From NCBI RefSeq assembly GCF_018882445.1, contig NZ_JACVOM010000006.1, forward strand, positions 1 through 64,000: a stretch of DNA of 64,000 bases, given 5' to 3'. The number at the start of each line of letters is the position of its first letter. Positions within the stretch are counted from its first letter, which is position 1. A program made the translations under genes and the position numbers. The notes beneath the pieces are model-generated. The model ran no database searches, had not been told where the DNA came from, and was given only the letters and a program-made list of their open reading frames with translations. Source of the stretch: Polynucleobacter sp. 15G-AUS-farblos (GTDB lineage: Bacteria; Pseudomonadota; Gammaproteobacteria; Burkholderiales; Burkholderiaceae). Below are positions 9,669 through 17,842 of this stretch, in pieces.

Positions 9669-10939
9669 AAACATTTTTATTTCGCCCCATGAAGCGTCCT
9701 TCACTGAAAGCGGTTCTGGCTAGCGCTGGGCTTTGTGCATCACTTGTAGGTTGTTCGGTGCCAAACCCAAAGATGGATGATATGGCTGCTCAATATCAAA
9801 ATACTGTAGAGCAATACAATTTTAATAACATTCTTCTGAACATAGTCAGGGGATCAGATAACTTACCACTGAGTTTTTTGGATATTCCTAGCATCATTGG
9901 TACTGGAAATTTCTCAGCTGGAACTGGTACCTCTAGTTTTACGGCGGGGAATTTATCAGGCTCCATTATTAATGGTTCAACATCCTCTTTCATGTTAAAT
10001 CCAAGCATTTCAGTTGGCACTTCCTTTAACTACACTCAGTCATCACTGGATAATGCGGCTTTTCAAACAGGCTTTAATTCAGTTATTCCACTTACAACTG
10101 TTAATTTTTTCAAAACATCCAATATGCCTCCTGAGCTCATTATGAGCTTAATGATAGGTTCGATAGAGATGGTGAGTGCAGACGGACAAGTTGAAAAGGT
10201 AATGAATACTCCGGGATTGGAATCCTTTCCCCAGTTCCAATCTATCGCTAAATTATTGGTTAAATACAATTTAACGACCCAAATTACAAATACTGAAATT
10301 CCATCTGGTCCGAAGATGACTGAGGCACAAGCAGCAACTGCCATGACTGCATTGGTGACCTCTAAAGATCTTGGAAAAATGCAAATGAAGTATTTCCCTG
10401 CTAAAGGGAAAGAAAAATCTTACTACCAGTTAGTCACAGTTACTCAAATGGCTACTTTGTGTTTGGGTGAAAGCGCCTATAAAAAGGAGATTATTGACAA
10501 ATATGGAGATCAATATTTCTGTGCCAAGCCTGTTGCTACTCCAGACAATCAAAGCAAACATCAAGGTATTTCTGCTACTAATGATCCGCAAAAAGGTAAG
10601 ACTTCAATTGCTATCAATATTCGCTCTAACCGTGATATCTATCAGTATCTTGGGCAAATATTGACGATTCAAGCAGGCAATCCAAATATTCAGGTGGTGG
10701 TTGATCCTAGTTATGTAGTGAAAGGACAGACTGCTAAACCGCAACCCATCATTGTTATCAAGAAGAATGAATCTGTGGCTAATCCATTGGCTCAGATTAC
10801 CTATCGCGGTAATACCTACGCGATTCCATCAAATGACAATGGCTATACACCATTGGTTATTAACATGATGGCGCAATTGCTAAATCTGAATAAAATCAGT
10901 GGATCCATTCCTCCTTCTCCTGCAGTGCTAGTGAAGTAA
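9665..10939 (+). CDS. Lipoprotein of unknown function, Ser/Thr/Gly-rich
   Basis: I start this at ATG 9665, overlapping the upstream stop (ATGA), because it yields a classic lipoprotein signal: basic residues, then a hydrophobic stretch ending LVGC as lipobox (Cys about residue 29). An upstream in-frame ATG at 9530 lies inside the small membrane gene and spoils the signal. The 424-residue product has a conserved-looking NNILLNIVRGSDNLPLSF segment after the Cys, then a Gly/Ser/Thr-rich stretch, and an Ile/Val/Asn-rich C-terminus. I recognise no domain of known function. It is probably anchored in the outer or inner membrane facing the periplasm. Confidence 0.78.
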   Translation: MKTFLFRPMKRPSLKAVLASAGLCASLVGCSVPNPKMDDMAAQYQNTVEQYNFNNILLNIVRGSDNLPLSFLDIPSIIGTGNFSAGTGTSSFTAGNLSGSIINGSTSSFMLNPSISVGTSFNYTQSSLDNAAFQTGFNSVIPLTTVNFFKTSNMPPELIMSLMIGSIEMVSADGQVEKVMNTPGLESFPQFQSIAKLLVKYNLTTQITNTEIPSGPKMTEAQAATAMTALVTSKDLGKMQMKYFPAKGKEKSYYQLVTVTQMATLCLGESAYKKEIIDKYGDQYFCAKPVATPDNQSKHQGISATNDPQKGKTSIAINIRSNRDIYQYLGQILTIQAGNPNIQVVVDPSYVVKGQTAKPQPIIVIKKNESVANPLAQITYRGNTYAIPSNDNGYTPLVINMMAQLLNLNKISGSIPPSPAVLVK

Positions 10940-10986
10940 GTAGGTGGATTGCTTAATAATGCTTCTGTCATAATTTAATGAAGCAT

Positions 10987-11022
10987 AAAAAAAGGGATTT
11001 GTAAAAACAAATCCCTTTTTTG
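10987..11022. terminator. Bidirectional intrinsic terminator
   Basis: An inverted repeat AAGGGATTTGT / ACAAATCCCTT with an AAAA loop is flanked by A-runs and T-runs, so it can end transcription both of the plus-strand lipoprotein gene and of the minus-strand DUF697-like gene that converges on it. A second dyad, GATAAAGCTT / AAGCTTTATC, follows at about 11026-11048. Confidence 0.88.
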
Positions 11023-11064
11023 TTTGATAAAGCTTTGTAAGCTTTATCAATTAGATCTAGAGTA

Positions 11065-11538
11065 TTAGCTCTTTACTTTTGAAGCAAAATCAGCTTTTAA
11101 TTCGCTTGAAACAGCAGCTGGATCAAAGGTTGCAAATGTGCCGCCATTTTCATAATGGTTTACAAAAACTTTACCAATGGCATAAGTTGCTGCAGCACCA
11201 AAGCCGGCCATAGTAGCTGCGCCAACCAAATTGCCAAAAGGAATCCATTTCAACAAGAAAGGAACGGTGAGTTTAGCGCCATATACAGGCAACAAAGTAC
11301 CCAATAATGTAGAGATAACTCCACTCACAGCGTACTTAGGTAACTTCTCACCATAGAGTGAGGAAATGTCAATGATCAAATTAGCTTCAACCGCAGCTAA
11401 TGCAACCATATCAAGGCCGTTTACAGGGATCAAAGTAGAAGCAGCAGCCCAAGTAGAGGCCGAATTGATTAGTTTGTTAGTTACATCTTCTTTTGTTAGA
11501 GCGGTTGATTCACCTACAGTAGCTGTTGCAGTGTTCAT
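11065..11538 (-). CDS. DUF697-like membrane-associated protein
   Basis: The start at 11538 is set by a strong GGAGG five bases upstream; it gives 157 residues, four fewer than the longest frame. The core (WAAASTLIPVNGLDMVALAA, then hydrophobic helices, ending ATYAIGKVFVNHYENGG) matches the pattern of DUF697, a hydrophobic domain often linked to small GTPases and membrane processes. Two or three membrane-seeking helices are likely. It is clearly related to the C-terminal part of the protein at 12424: both have W-A-x-A-A-x-x-I-P-V-x-G-L-D and a Y-A-I-G end. It is transcribed divergently from the response regulator gene. Function is unknown. Confidence 0.78.
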   Translation of the reverse strand: MNTATATVGESTALTKEDVTNKLINSASTWAAASTLIPVNGLDMVALAAVEANLIIDISSLYGEKLPKYAVSGVISTLLGTLLPVYGAKLTVPFLLKWIPFGNLVGAATMAGFGAAATYAIGKVFVNHYENGGTFATFDPAAVSSELKADFASKVKS

Positions 11539-11709
11539 TAAAGCCTCCAAATGGGATTAGGGTGATAAAGCATCTTGAATTTACCATCATTACTGTTACA
11601 TTTCAATGAAGTGAAAAAATAGGATTTCATAGAAAAAGCACCTGATTTGCTTTAAATTTAGACCTGAATAAGAGTTATCTAGACCCTGTAAAGAATAAGC
11701 GAATCACAA

Positions 11710-12396
11710 GTGATAAATATTGCAATTGTAGAAGACCACGAAATACTGCGAGAAGAGTTGGCTAGGAGTCTAACGCAGGCTGGATATCAGGTTTTTTCTG
11801 CCGATTGCGGAGATTCTTTAAATAAAATACTCATCAATTCTAAGATTGATATCCTCATCATTGACCTCAACTTACCTGATGAAGATGGATTTTCCATCAT
11901 TTCTCGAGTTAAAAATGTCTTACCCGGTATCGGAATTATCATACTTTCTGCCCGCATCAGGGGGGTTGATAGAACAGAGGGTTATAAAGTTGGGGCAGAT
12001 ACCTACATTACAAAACCCACCAGGGCTGAAGAGATTATTTTTGCTGTTCAAAATTTAGCTGCAAGATTGCATCAAGATGGTGCAATAAAACAAAACTGGG
12101 TTTTAGATACCAAAAAATTGGTATTAATTTCCCCAGGGAACAATATAATAGATCTGTCTAATTCAGAGTATTTGGCCTTGAGTTTATTGGCACTAAGTAA
12201 CAACGTGAGCTTATATCAATTTCAAGAGGTTTTAAATACTAAATCCAAAGATTTATCGCGTGAGCAGTTGGAAAACTTAATGAGTCGTTTACGAAAAAAA
12301 ATAAGACCTCATGTTGAAGGTGCAAGCGAAATTATTAAAAGTTCTTGGGGCGAGTCTAGTTATAGATTGTGTTTTGATGTTAGCTTAACCAAGTAA
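11710..12396 (+). CDS. Response regulator, OmpR-like, divergent DNA-binding domain
   Basis: A GTG start gives 228 residues. The receiver domain has the acidic pocket (VEDHE), the phospho-acceptor Asp52 in LIIDLNLPDEDG, a conserved Ser in ILSARIRG and Lys in YITKPT. The C-terminal 100 residues look like a winged helix (LSNSEYLALSLLALS, then LENLMSRLRKKI), though they depart from textbook OmpR. The cognate kinase is probably the histidine kinase at 13348, separated by one DUF697-like gene and a terminator. Its targets are unknown; nearby NRPS and exporter genes are the obvious candidates by position only. Confidence 0.9.
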   Translation: MINIAIVEDHEILREELARSLTQAGYQVFSADCGDSLNKILINSKIDILIIDLNLPDEDGFSIISRVKNVLPGIGIIILSARIRGVDRTEGYKVGADTYITKPTRAEEIIFAVQNLAARLHQDGAIKQNWVLDTKKLVLISPGNNIIDLSNSEYLALSLLALSNNVSLYQFQEVLNTKSKDLSREQLENLMSRLRKKIRPHVEGASEIIKSSWGESSYRLCFDVSLTK

Positions 12397-12423
12397 TCAA
12401 TTGCTCATTCATCGGAGATTATT

Positions 12424-13293
12424 GTGCCACCAAAAGCCGCTCGTAAAACAATTAAGTCTAATCCATTGGATAGAATAGTGACCAAAACAAGTGTCAGCAA
12501 ATCCAAGAAGCTTGCTGTAAAAAAGACTCAAGCTCCAAAGAGTGCTAAAGCTATTGCAGTAAAAGCAAGATCAACGCCGCCCAAAACATTAATCACTAAA
12601 GGTAGAAAAAATATGCCAAATCAAGAAAACACTAGTAGCAACGATTTAGATCCGAAAGTTGTATCTGCTGACCAAATTTTGTCTAGTGAAATTGCCAGTT
12701 CCGCAACTACTCCAGGTGCAGAGAATATAGTGGTGGACTATCGTCACCAATTAGCCAAAAACACCATAAGGAATGCATCTCAGTGGGCGACTGCTGCAGG
12801 ATTTATTCCGGTGATTGGTTTGGATACTGTAACTATTTCTGGCGTGCAGTTAAAAATGATTTATGACTTGTGTGAAATATACAAGGTTCCATTTAAGAAG
12901 GAGGCAGTATTAGCCGTCGTTGGAGCCGCGCTTGGTGGTAGCATTACAACTATTGTTGCATCTAAAGTGGCAACCATTGGCGTTAGCAAAATCCCTTACA
13001 TTGGCTCTGTCATATCTTTCTTGAGCCAGCCAGCACTTTCCTTTGCAACCACCTATGCAATTGGTTCATTGTTTATTGAGCATTTTGAAAAAGAAGGTAA
13101 CTTGCTAAACTTTGACTTAGAATCAACAAAGGCTGTTTTTGATGAGCAATTTGAAAAAGCTAAGGTCATATACAACGAACAGTTAAAAAATGCCAAGTCA
13201 ATTTATACAACACAGATTACAAAAGCCAAGAAATTATTTTCGAAGAATATAACTTCTACAGCCGCAGCCCCTGCAGAAACTTCCGTTGCTTAA
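12424..13293 (+). CDS. DUF697-like protein with basic N-terminal tail
   Basis: The GTG start at 12424 has GGAG about seven bases upstream and gives 289 residues. Residues 1-63 are Lys/Ala/Pro-rich and resemble a histone-H1-like tail, which may bind nucleic acid or polyphosphate. Residues about 107-225 are the DUF697-like hydrophobic core (WATAAGFIPVIGLD to TTYAIGSLFIEHFEKEG). The end has repeats of a Phe/Tyr-x-x-Gln-x-x-x-Ala-Lys pattern that suggests an amphipathic helix. An internal ATG at residue 64 would remove the tail and is possible. It lies 27 bases after the response regulator and is followed by a terminator. It is a paralogue of the protein at 11065. Confidence 0.78.
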   Translation: MPPKAARKTIKSNPLDRIVTKTSVSKSKKLAVKKTQAPKSAKAIAVKARSTPPKTLITKGRKNMPNQENTSSNDLDPKVVSADQILSSEIASSATTPGAENIVVDYRHQLAKNTIRNASQWATAAGFIPVIGLDTVTISGVQLKMIYDLCEIYKVPFKKEAVLAVVGAALGGSITTIVASKVATIGVSKIPYIGSVISFLSQPALSFATTYAIGSLFIEHFEKEGNLLNFDLESTKAVFDEQFEKAKVIYNEQLKNAKSIYTTQITKAKKLFSKNITSTAAAPAETSVA

Positions 13294-13315
13294 TTTTCTA
13301 GCTACATCGAGCATT

Positions 13316-13341
13316 AAAAGGGGCTTTAAGCCCCTTTTTTT
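13316..13341 (+). terminator. Intrinsic terminator directly in front of the histidine kinase gene
   Basis: AAAAGGGGC and GCCCCTTTTTTT pair around a TTTAA loop and are followed at once by the T-run. Only six bases (ACGAAC) separate it from the kinase ATG, and no ribosome site fits in that space except the G-run of the stem itself. Confidence 0.85.
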
Positions 13342-13347
13342 ACGAAC

Positions 13348-15276
13348 ATGAAATCAATTTTTTCCAAATGGATTGCTAACACAGGAATTATTTTGATATT
13401 CCTTAGTGTGGCTTTTGTTGCTCAGGGGGCTGAACAATCAAATCATCAGGTAGATCATGTTTCCTCACCCACTTTTTTATTGGCGGTGAATGATGACCCA
13501 AACTTAAGTATTCAAGATATTCGAACATTGAATGATCTCAATTTTAAAACTATCAGCAATAACTTTAGCACGGCACCTTTGAGAGATTCATATCTTCTAA
13601 AAATTACACTCTTAAAGTTTGATAATAAAGAGAAATTTTCGGCAGTAATTCAACCCTCATTTGCCAGCAACACAGTCTTCATTTATTCAAAAGATGTACT
13701 TGCAACAGAAAAAAATGAGAATTTACTTACGGGAATTCATTTTCCTCTAAACGATAATTATTTCGAATTTACTCCAAAAGCCGACGTTAAAAATCCAGTA
13801 ATCTTTTTGCACATCACGCGAAAAATTACACCAATCATGTCAATCAGTGTTTTGAATGGTATTGATAAAAAAAGGGAAATGGCTAATCAAGAGTTTCATG
13901 CTGGCTTTTATATTGGCATGCTTGGACTGCTTTTATTGGTAATATTATTTTTTTACACCCAATATAAAAAATCTTGTTTGATTGCATTATGGGTTGTTAC
14001 CTTTTTTTCATTGCTACATGCAATTTTTAGGAATTTAGAATTAGTAAGCGAGTATTTCCCAGATCTGCCAAGGGAGAGCAGGGAGTATCTATATGTGGTT
14101 CTCATTTATATCATTAGAGCTGCTCTCGGTTTATTTTTATTTAACTTTATTTACGAATTTAGTACTAGTCGCTTACTTAAACTACTCGCTTTTTTTAATT
14201 TCCTTCTTTGCTTTATTGCGCTGTCTCTAGTCAGTTTTAATCATGCATTAAGTTTTCCGCTGTTTTCCTTATTCAATTACTTTAGTAATCTCCTGTTAAT
14301 TATCTGTTGTTTATCAATGGAGTTAACTAGGCTTAGTCGAAATATGTTTAGTATTGGACTGGTATACGCATCATTATTTTTTGGAGCCTTCATTTTTGCC
14401 GTACTCTCCAATATTATTGACGTACCTCAAGATATTCCTTTTTATAAATTTGAATGGTATCGAGTTTTATATACCTTGTCTTTTCTTTATATTCTTTACA
14501 AATTCTATAGTCAGGAAAAGCTTCAAGCTGAAATTGCAGTGAAAGAATCTGAATTAATATACATGGGTAAATTGCATGAAGAAATGAAACTGCGGCAGGA
14601 TCAGGAGGCATTAAATAATGTTGTCTCTCATGAGCTAAAGACCCCTCTCACGGCCATTTATTTTTTAATTGATCGCTTAGAAAGCCTGTTACAAGTAAAG
14701 TCATCAGCTATTGACAGTACTCTATTAAGGCTAAAAACTTTAGTTCAGCAAATCAATTCAGTATCCGATCGTTTTACATGGCTTGCAAAATTTAATTCTG
14801 ATGAGAATTTGAAGATTACTAATAATATTAATCTTCCCGATCTAGTCAGTGGTATTGTAGAAATCTTGCCTGAAAAAATTCAATTCTCTGTTACACATGA
14901 TGATGGAGTATTTGTAAACTCCGACTTATTTTGTCTCACAACAATCTTACAAAATATAATTGATAATTCAGTGAAGTATTGTTCAGAGAAGTCAATAATT
15001 CATATCAATATTTTTGTGCAAGATAAGGATCATGTCCAAATTAATATACGAAACAAAATTTCATCCCACAGCATTGATACCCACAAAATATTCGAAAAAT
15101 ATTATCGTGGCCCAGGATCCGGTGGTAAGGCGGGACTAGGTATTGGCTTATGGTTAGTGAACCAAATGGCTGAGCAGATTGGTGTGCTCGTAACACCATT
15201 TCTGCAAGAAGATGAAATCATTTTTAGTGTGCTGATTCCTGTTGATATATCTGCTAAGTTTGTATCTATCTCTTAA
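13348..15276 (+). CDS. Sensor histidine kinase, 7TM-DISM-like
   Basis: The 642-residue product starts with a signal peptide (hydrophobic residues about 12-27), followed by a periplasmic domain to about residue 180. Seven hydrophobic helices lie between about residues 187 and 390. The kinase core has the phospho-acceptor His428 in VVSHELKTPLTA, the N box IIDNSVKYC, and the G boxes with GKAGLGIGLWLVN. This layout matches the 7TMR-DISM class, which senses small ligands outside the membrane. Its partner is probably the response regulator at 11710. The last 4 bases overlap the end of the convergent thioesterase gene. The ligand is unknown. Confidence 0.92.
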   Translation: MKSIFSKWIANTGIILIFLSVAFVAQGAEQSNHQVDHVSSPTFLLAVNDDPNLSIQDIRTLNDLNFKTISNNFSTAPLRDSYLLKITLLKFDNKEKFSAVIQPSFASNTVFIYSKDVLATEKNENLLTGIHFPLNDNYFEFTPKADVKNPVIFLHITRKITPIMSISVLNGIDKKREMANQEFHAGFYIGMLGLLLLVILFFYTQYKKSCLIALWVVTFFSLLHAIFRNLELVSEYFPDLPRESREYLYVVLIYIIRAALGLFLFNFIYEFSTSRLLKLLAFFNFLLCFIALSLVSFNHALSFPLFSLFNYFSNLLLIICCLSMELTRLSRNMFSIGLVYASLFFGAFIFAVLSNIIDVPQDIPFYKFEWYRVLYTLSFLYILYKFYSQEKLQAEIAVKESELIYMGKLHEEMKLRQDQEALNNVVSHELKTPLTAIYFLIDRLESLLQVKSSAIDSTLLRLKTLVQQINSVSDRFTWLAKFNSDENLKITNNINLPDLVSGIVEILPEKIQFSVTHDDGVFVNSDLFCLTTILQNIIDNSVKYCSEKSIIHINIFVQDKDHVQINIRNKISSHSIDTHKIFEKYYRGPGSGGKAGLGIGLWLVNQMAEQIGVLVTPFLQEDEIIFSVLIPVDISAKFVSIS

Positions 15277-16004
15277 TTTTTTAATTGGTTTAGAAGTTGA
15301 ACGATTTCTTGAAAGTCATTCTTTACATAAAAATGGCCACCCGAGATTATTTTAAGTTGGCATTCTTGTCGAGTAAATTTTTGCCACTGAGATAATTCAT
15401 CCACATTTACCCATGGATCATTGTTCGCACCAATTGCGATAATGGGGCAGTTAATCTGATCCTTGATGGGAAGAAGATATTTTTCCCCAATCTTAAAGTC
15501 TGCACGAATAATTGGCAGAATTATCTCTAGTAATTCTGGATGTTTTACGATCTCACGATCAGTACCCTCTAGATCTAATAGCCCTTTTACTAAATCTTGA
15601 TCACTTAGTTCCGAAATTGGAGGCATCTTCAGGCTCAAGTGAGGAGGTTGACGACCAGAAACTATTAAGCATTTAGGTTCTACGCCTTGCCTCTCTATTA
15701 ACTTAGTAATTTCAAAAGCAATAACTGCTCCCAAACTATGGCCAAACAAAATTGTTGGTTTATCAACCAATTTCAATAATTCTGTACTGCCCTTTTGAAC
15801 TAGTAGTTCCAAATTATCAATTAAATCTTCCCCAATGCGATCCTCTCGACCTGGAGCTTGAAAGGCGTAAATATTGAAGTCAGAGTGAAGAAATTTTTCC
15901 CAGGGAAAAAAAATTGATGCGCCAGAACCTGCAAAAGGGAAGCAGACTAGGTGCACTTTTGCTTGGCTATTTACTCTAATTGGCTTAAACCATTTCTTAT
16001 GCAT
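15273..16004 (-). CDS. Type II thioesterase (NRPS/PKS editing)
   Basis: I take ATG 16004 as start (243 residues), because KWFKPI followed by VHLVCFPFAGSGAS is the usual beginning of type II thioesterases. An ATG at 16049 with GGAG four bases upstream would add 15 residues and overlap the preceding gene. The alpha/beta-hydrolase fold shows the nucleophile motif GHSLG, an Asp in GANNDPWV and the His in GGHFYV. These enzymes free stalled or mis-primed carrier domains by hydrolysis. The stop overlaps the convergent kinase stop, and no terminator separates them. It follows the phosphopantetheinyl transferase by 10 bases, as in many NRPS clusters. Confidence 0.92.
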   Translation of the reverse strand: MHKKWFKPIRVNSQAKVHLVCFPFAGSGASIFFPWEKFLHSDFNIYAFQAPGREDRIGEDLIDNLELLVQKGSTELLKLVDKPTILFGHSLGAVIAFEITKLIERQGVEPKCLIVSGRQPPHLSLKMPPISELSDQDLVKGLLDLEGTDREIVKHPELLEIILPIIRADFKIGEKYLLPIKDQINCPIIAIGANNDPWVNVDELSQWQKFTRQECQLKIISGGHFYVKNDFQEIVQLLNQLKN

Positions 16005-16014
16005 CAATAACTTT

Positions 16015-16773
16015 TTATAAAAACTCGGAGATCTCAAGAGAATAGGCATTGAGCTCCATTCCCATTCTAGGGCTTGCAATTGCAGCAAGGTGATTTTCGC
16101 ATGGCTTCAAATTAAATAAGCTCCATTCTCTAGAAAATTTATCCGGCAGAGTGACTGCGCGATATTTTTCGTCTATTTTGATAGCGCTCATTTCCATTTG
16201 CAGGCCAAGACCTAGGGCTTTCAAAATGGCTTCTTTTTGTACCCAAGTTTGGATGAGTTTTGAACTATTTTTTTCTTGGGCTATAGATTTAAATTGCCTG
16301 GATTCGAGAGGGTGAAAAATCCCTTTAAAGGCTTCGTAATCATCAATCAACTGAATTTTTTCTACATCCACCCCTACAGGGCTATCAGCCGTTTCTGAGA
16401 ATAGAACGATATCTCCGCTATGAGATAGATTAAATTCATGGGAGTTTCCTGGTAAAAAGGGCTTACCGGAGGAGTTGAGCCTCAAATCAATTGGACTGCT
16501 GTCGAATTTCTTTAGCCAAAACTCCAAAAGTAAGCGTGAAACCAAGAATCGATTCTGATCTGAAACCTGCTTAAATTGTGCCACTTTTTGTTGATTAAAA
16601 GGGCTTAATTTTCTAAGATATTGCTTTGATAATGATGTGTTTTCAGCGCTAAAGTGAATCTTGAAGCAATTAATGTGATTGGCTAAAGGAGAAATTTCGC
16701 TTAATTGGGATATGCCCACCTTTAGCCAATGTTCATGGCTTTGATCTTGGTTGTAGGAACTAAGTTGGTGCAT
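16015..16773 (-). CDS. 4'-phosphopantetheinyl transferase, Sfp type
   Basis: The ATG at 16773 gives 252 residues; a TTG at 16818 would add 15 more, and neither has a clear ribosome site. Family motifs are visible: SSGKPFL, EFNLSHSGD, the magnesium-binding GVDVEK and WVQKEAILKALG. Sfp-type enzymes move the phosphopantetheine arm of CoA onto a Ser of carrier domains, here presumably those of the two NRPS proteins (the T domain at 18972 has GGHSL). It sits immediately upstream of the type II thioesterase and is probably co-transcribed with it. It is divergent from phhA, 94 bases away. Confidence 0.93.
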   Translation of the reverse strand: MHQLSSYNQDQSHEHWLKVGISQLSEISPLANHINCFKIHFSAENTSLSKQYLRKLSPFNQQKVAQFKQVSDQNRFLVSRLLLEFWLKKFDSSPIDLRLNSSGKPFLPGNSHEFNLSHSGDIVLFSETADSPVGVDVEKIQLIDDYEAFKGIFHPLESRQFKSIAQEKNSSKLIQTWVQKEAILKALGLGLQMEMSAIKIDEKYRAVTLPDKFSREWSLFNLKPCENHLAAIASPRMGMELNAYSLEISEFL

Positions 16774-16867
16774 GCGATAATATTGTATGGCATCGATGCT
16801 ATTTTGCGCCCAAAGCAAGGTTTAGAAAATCATAGAAAGCTTTGCGGTGCTCATAATAATATAAAGC

Positions 16868-17770
16868 ATGGTCAAAACTTATCTAGCCCCACCTCCTCAT
16901 CCTACCCAGGCGGATGATTATGTTCCTGCCCGTGCTGATTGGTTGATAGATCAAAATTGGAGTGCTTACACCAAGGAGGATCATCATACTTGGTCTATTT
17001 TGTATGATCGGATGACTAAGGTTTTAGACGGCAAATGCAGCAGCCTATTTATGCAAGGCCTTGAACAACTTCAATTTGAGCGCGATCAAATTCCAAACTT
17101 TATTGAATTATCTAATCGCTTAAAGAAGTTCAGTGACTTTGAAGTAGTTGCAGTGCCGGGTTTAATTCCTGACGAAGTTTTCTTTGAGCATTTGGCCAAT
17201 CGCCGCTTTCCTTCCGGTTGCATTATTCGTAAACCAAATGAGTTGGAGTTTCAAGAATACCCTGATGTTTTTCACGATATCTTTGGTCACGTACCGCTTT
17301 TAATGTTCCCTGAAATGGCTGACTTTATGCAGGCATGTGGTAAAGCTGCGGTGGCCGCTAATCAAAAAGGGATGCTTGATTTTATCGCTCGCTTGTATTG
17401 GTATATTGTTGAAGTTGGCTTGGTTCGAGAGAACGGTAAGACCGTTTGCTTGGGCGCAGCAATCAATTCATCTGAGAAAGAAGTTGCTTTTTCACTATAT
17501 GATCAGTCTCCGAACAGAATTCTCTTTGACTTAGAGAGGGTGATGCTTTCTGATTTTTGGATCTACGATTTACAAAATACCTATTTTGTTCTAGATAGTA
17601 TTCTTGATCTTCGGGAGATAGCAAAAATCGACTTTGATTCTCTATTTCCAAAACTACTTGCTCAAGAAAAAATCAAACTAGGGGAAGTTAAGGCGTCTGA
17701 CAAAGTCCTCTCAATTGGGAACGGGTCTTACCATTTAGAATACTTAGACCAAGAAGAATTGGTTAATTAA
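16868..17770 (+). CDS. phhA: Phenylalanine 4-monooxygenase
   Basis: This 300-residue bacterial-length enzyme uses tetrahydropterin and oxygen to turn phenylalanine into tyrosine. The iron triad is visible: His136 and His141 in VFHDIFGHVP and Glu182 in YWYIVEVGLV. The N-terminal region lacks the ACT regulatory domain of animal enzymes, as expected. No pterin carbinolamine dehydratase gene (phhB) is next to it. It stands between NRPS tailoring genes, so it might feed tyrosine to the peptide pathway, but it is also a normal chromosomal gene in this bacterial group. A terminator follows at 17799. Confidence 0.96.
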   Translation: MVKTYLAPPPHPTQADDYVPARADWLIDQNWSAYTKEDHHTWSILYDRMTKVLDGKCSSLFMQGLEQLQFERDQIPNFIELSNRLKKFSDFEVVAVPGLIPDEVFFEHLANRRFPSGCIIRKPNELEFQEYPDVFHDIFGHVPLLMFPEMADFMQACGKAAVAANQKGMLDFIARLYWYIVEVGLVRENGKTVCLGAAINSSEKEVAFSLYDQSPNRILFDLERVMLSDFWIYDLQNTYFVLDSILDLREIAKIDFDSLFPKLLAQEKIKLGEVKASDKVLSIGNGSYHLEYLDQEELVN

Positions 17771-17798
17771 TCTTAGTTAAAATCCAGTCACCGCTTTC

Positions 17799-17834
17799 AA
17801 ATATAGCGTCCTCTGGGGACGCTATATTTTTTTT
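17799..17834. terminator. Bidirectional terminator between phhA and the dioxygenase gene
   Basis: AAATATAGCGTCC (17799-17811) pairs with GGACGCTATATTT (17817-17829) around a five-base loop and is followed by a T-run. The A-run on the other side is short, so termination of phhA is the better supported direction. Confidence 0.88.
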
Positions 17835-17842
17835 AAGCCCGA

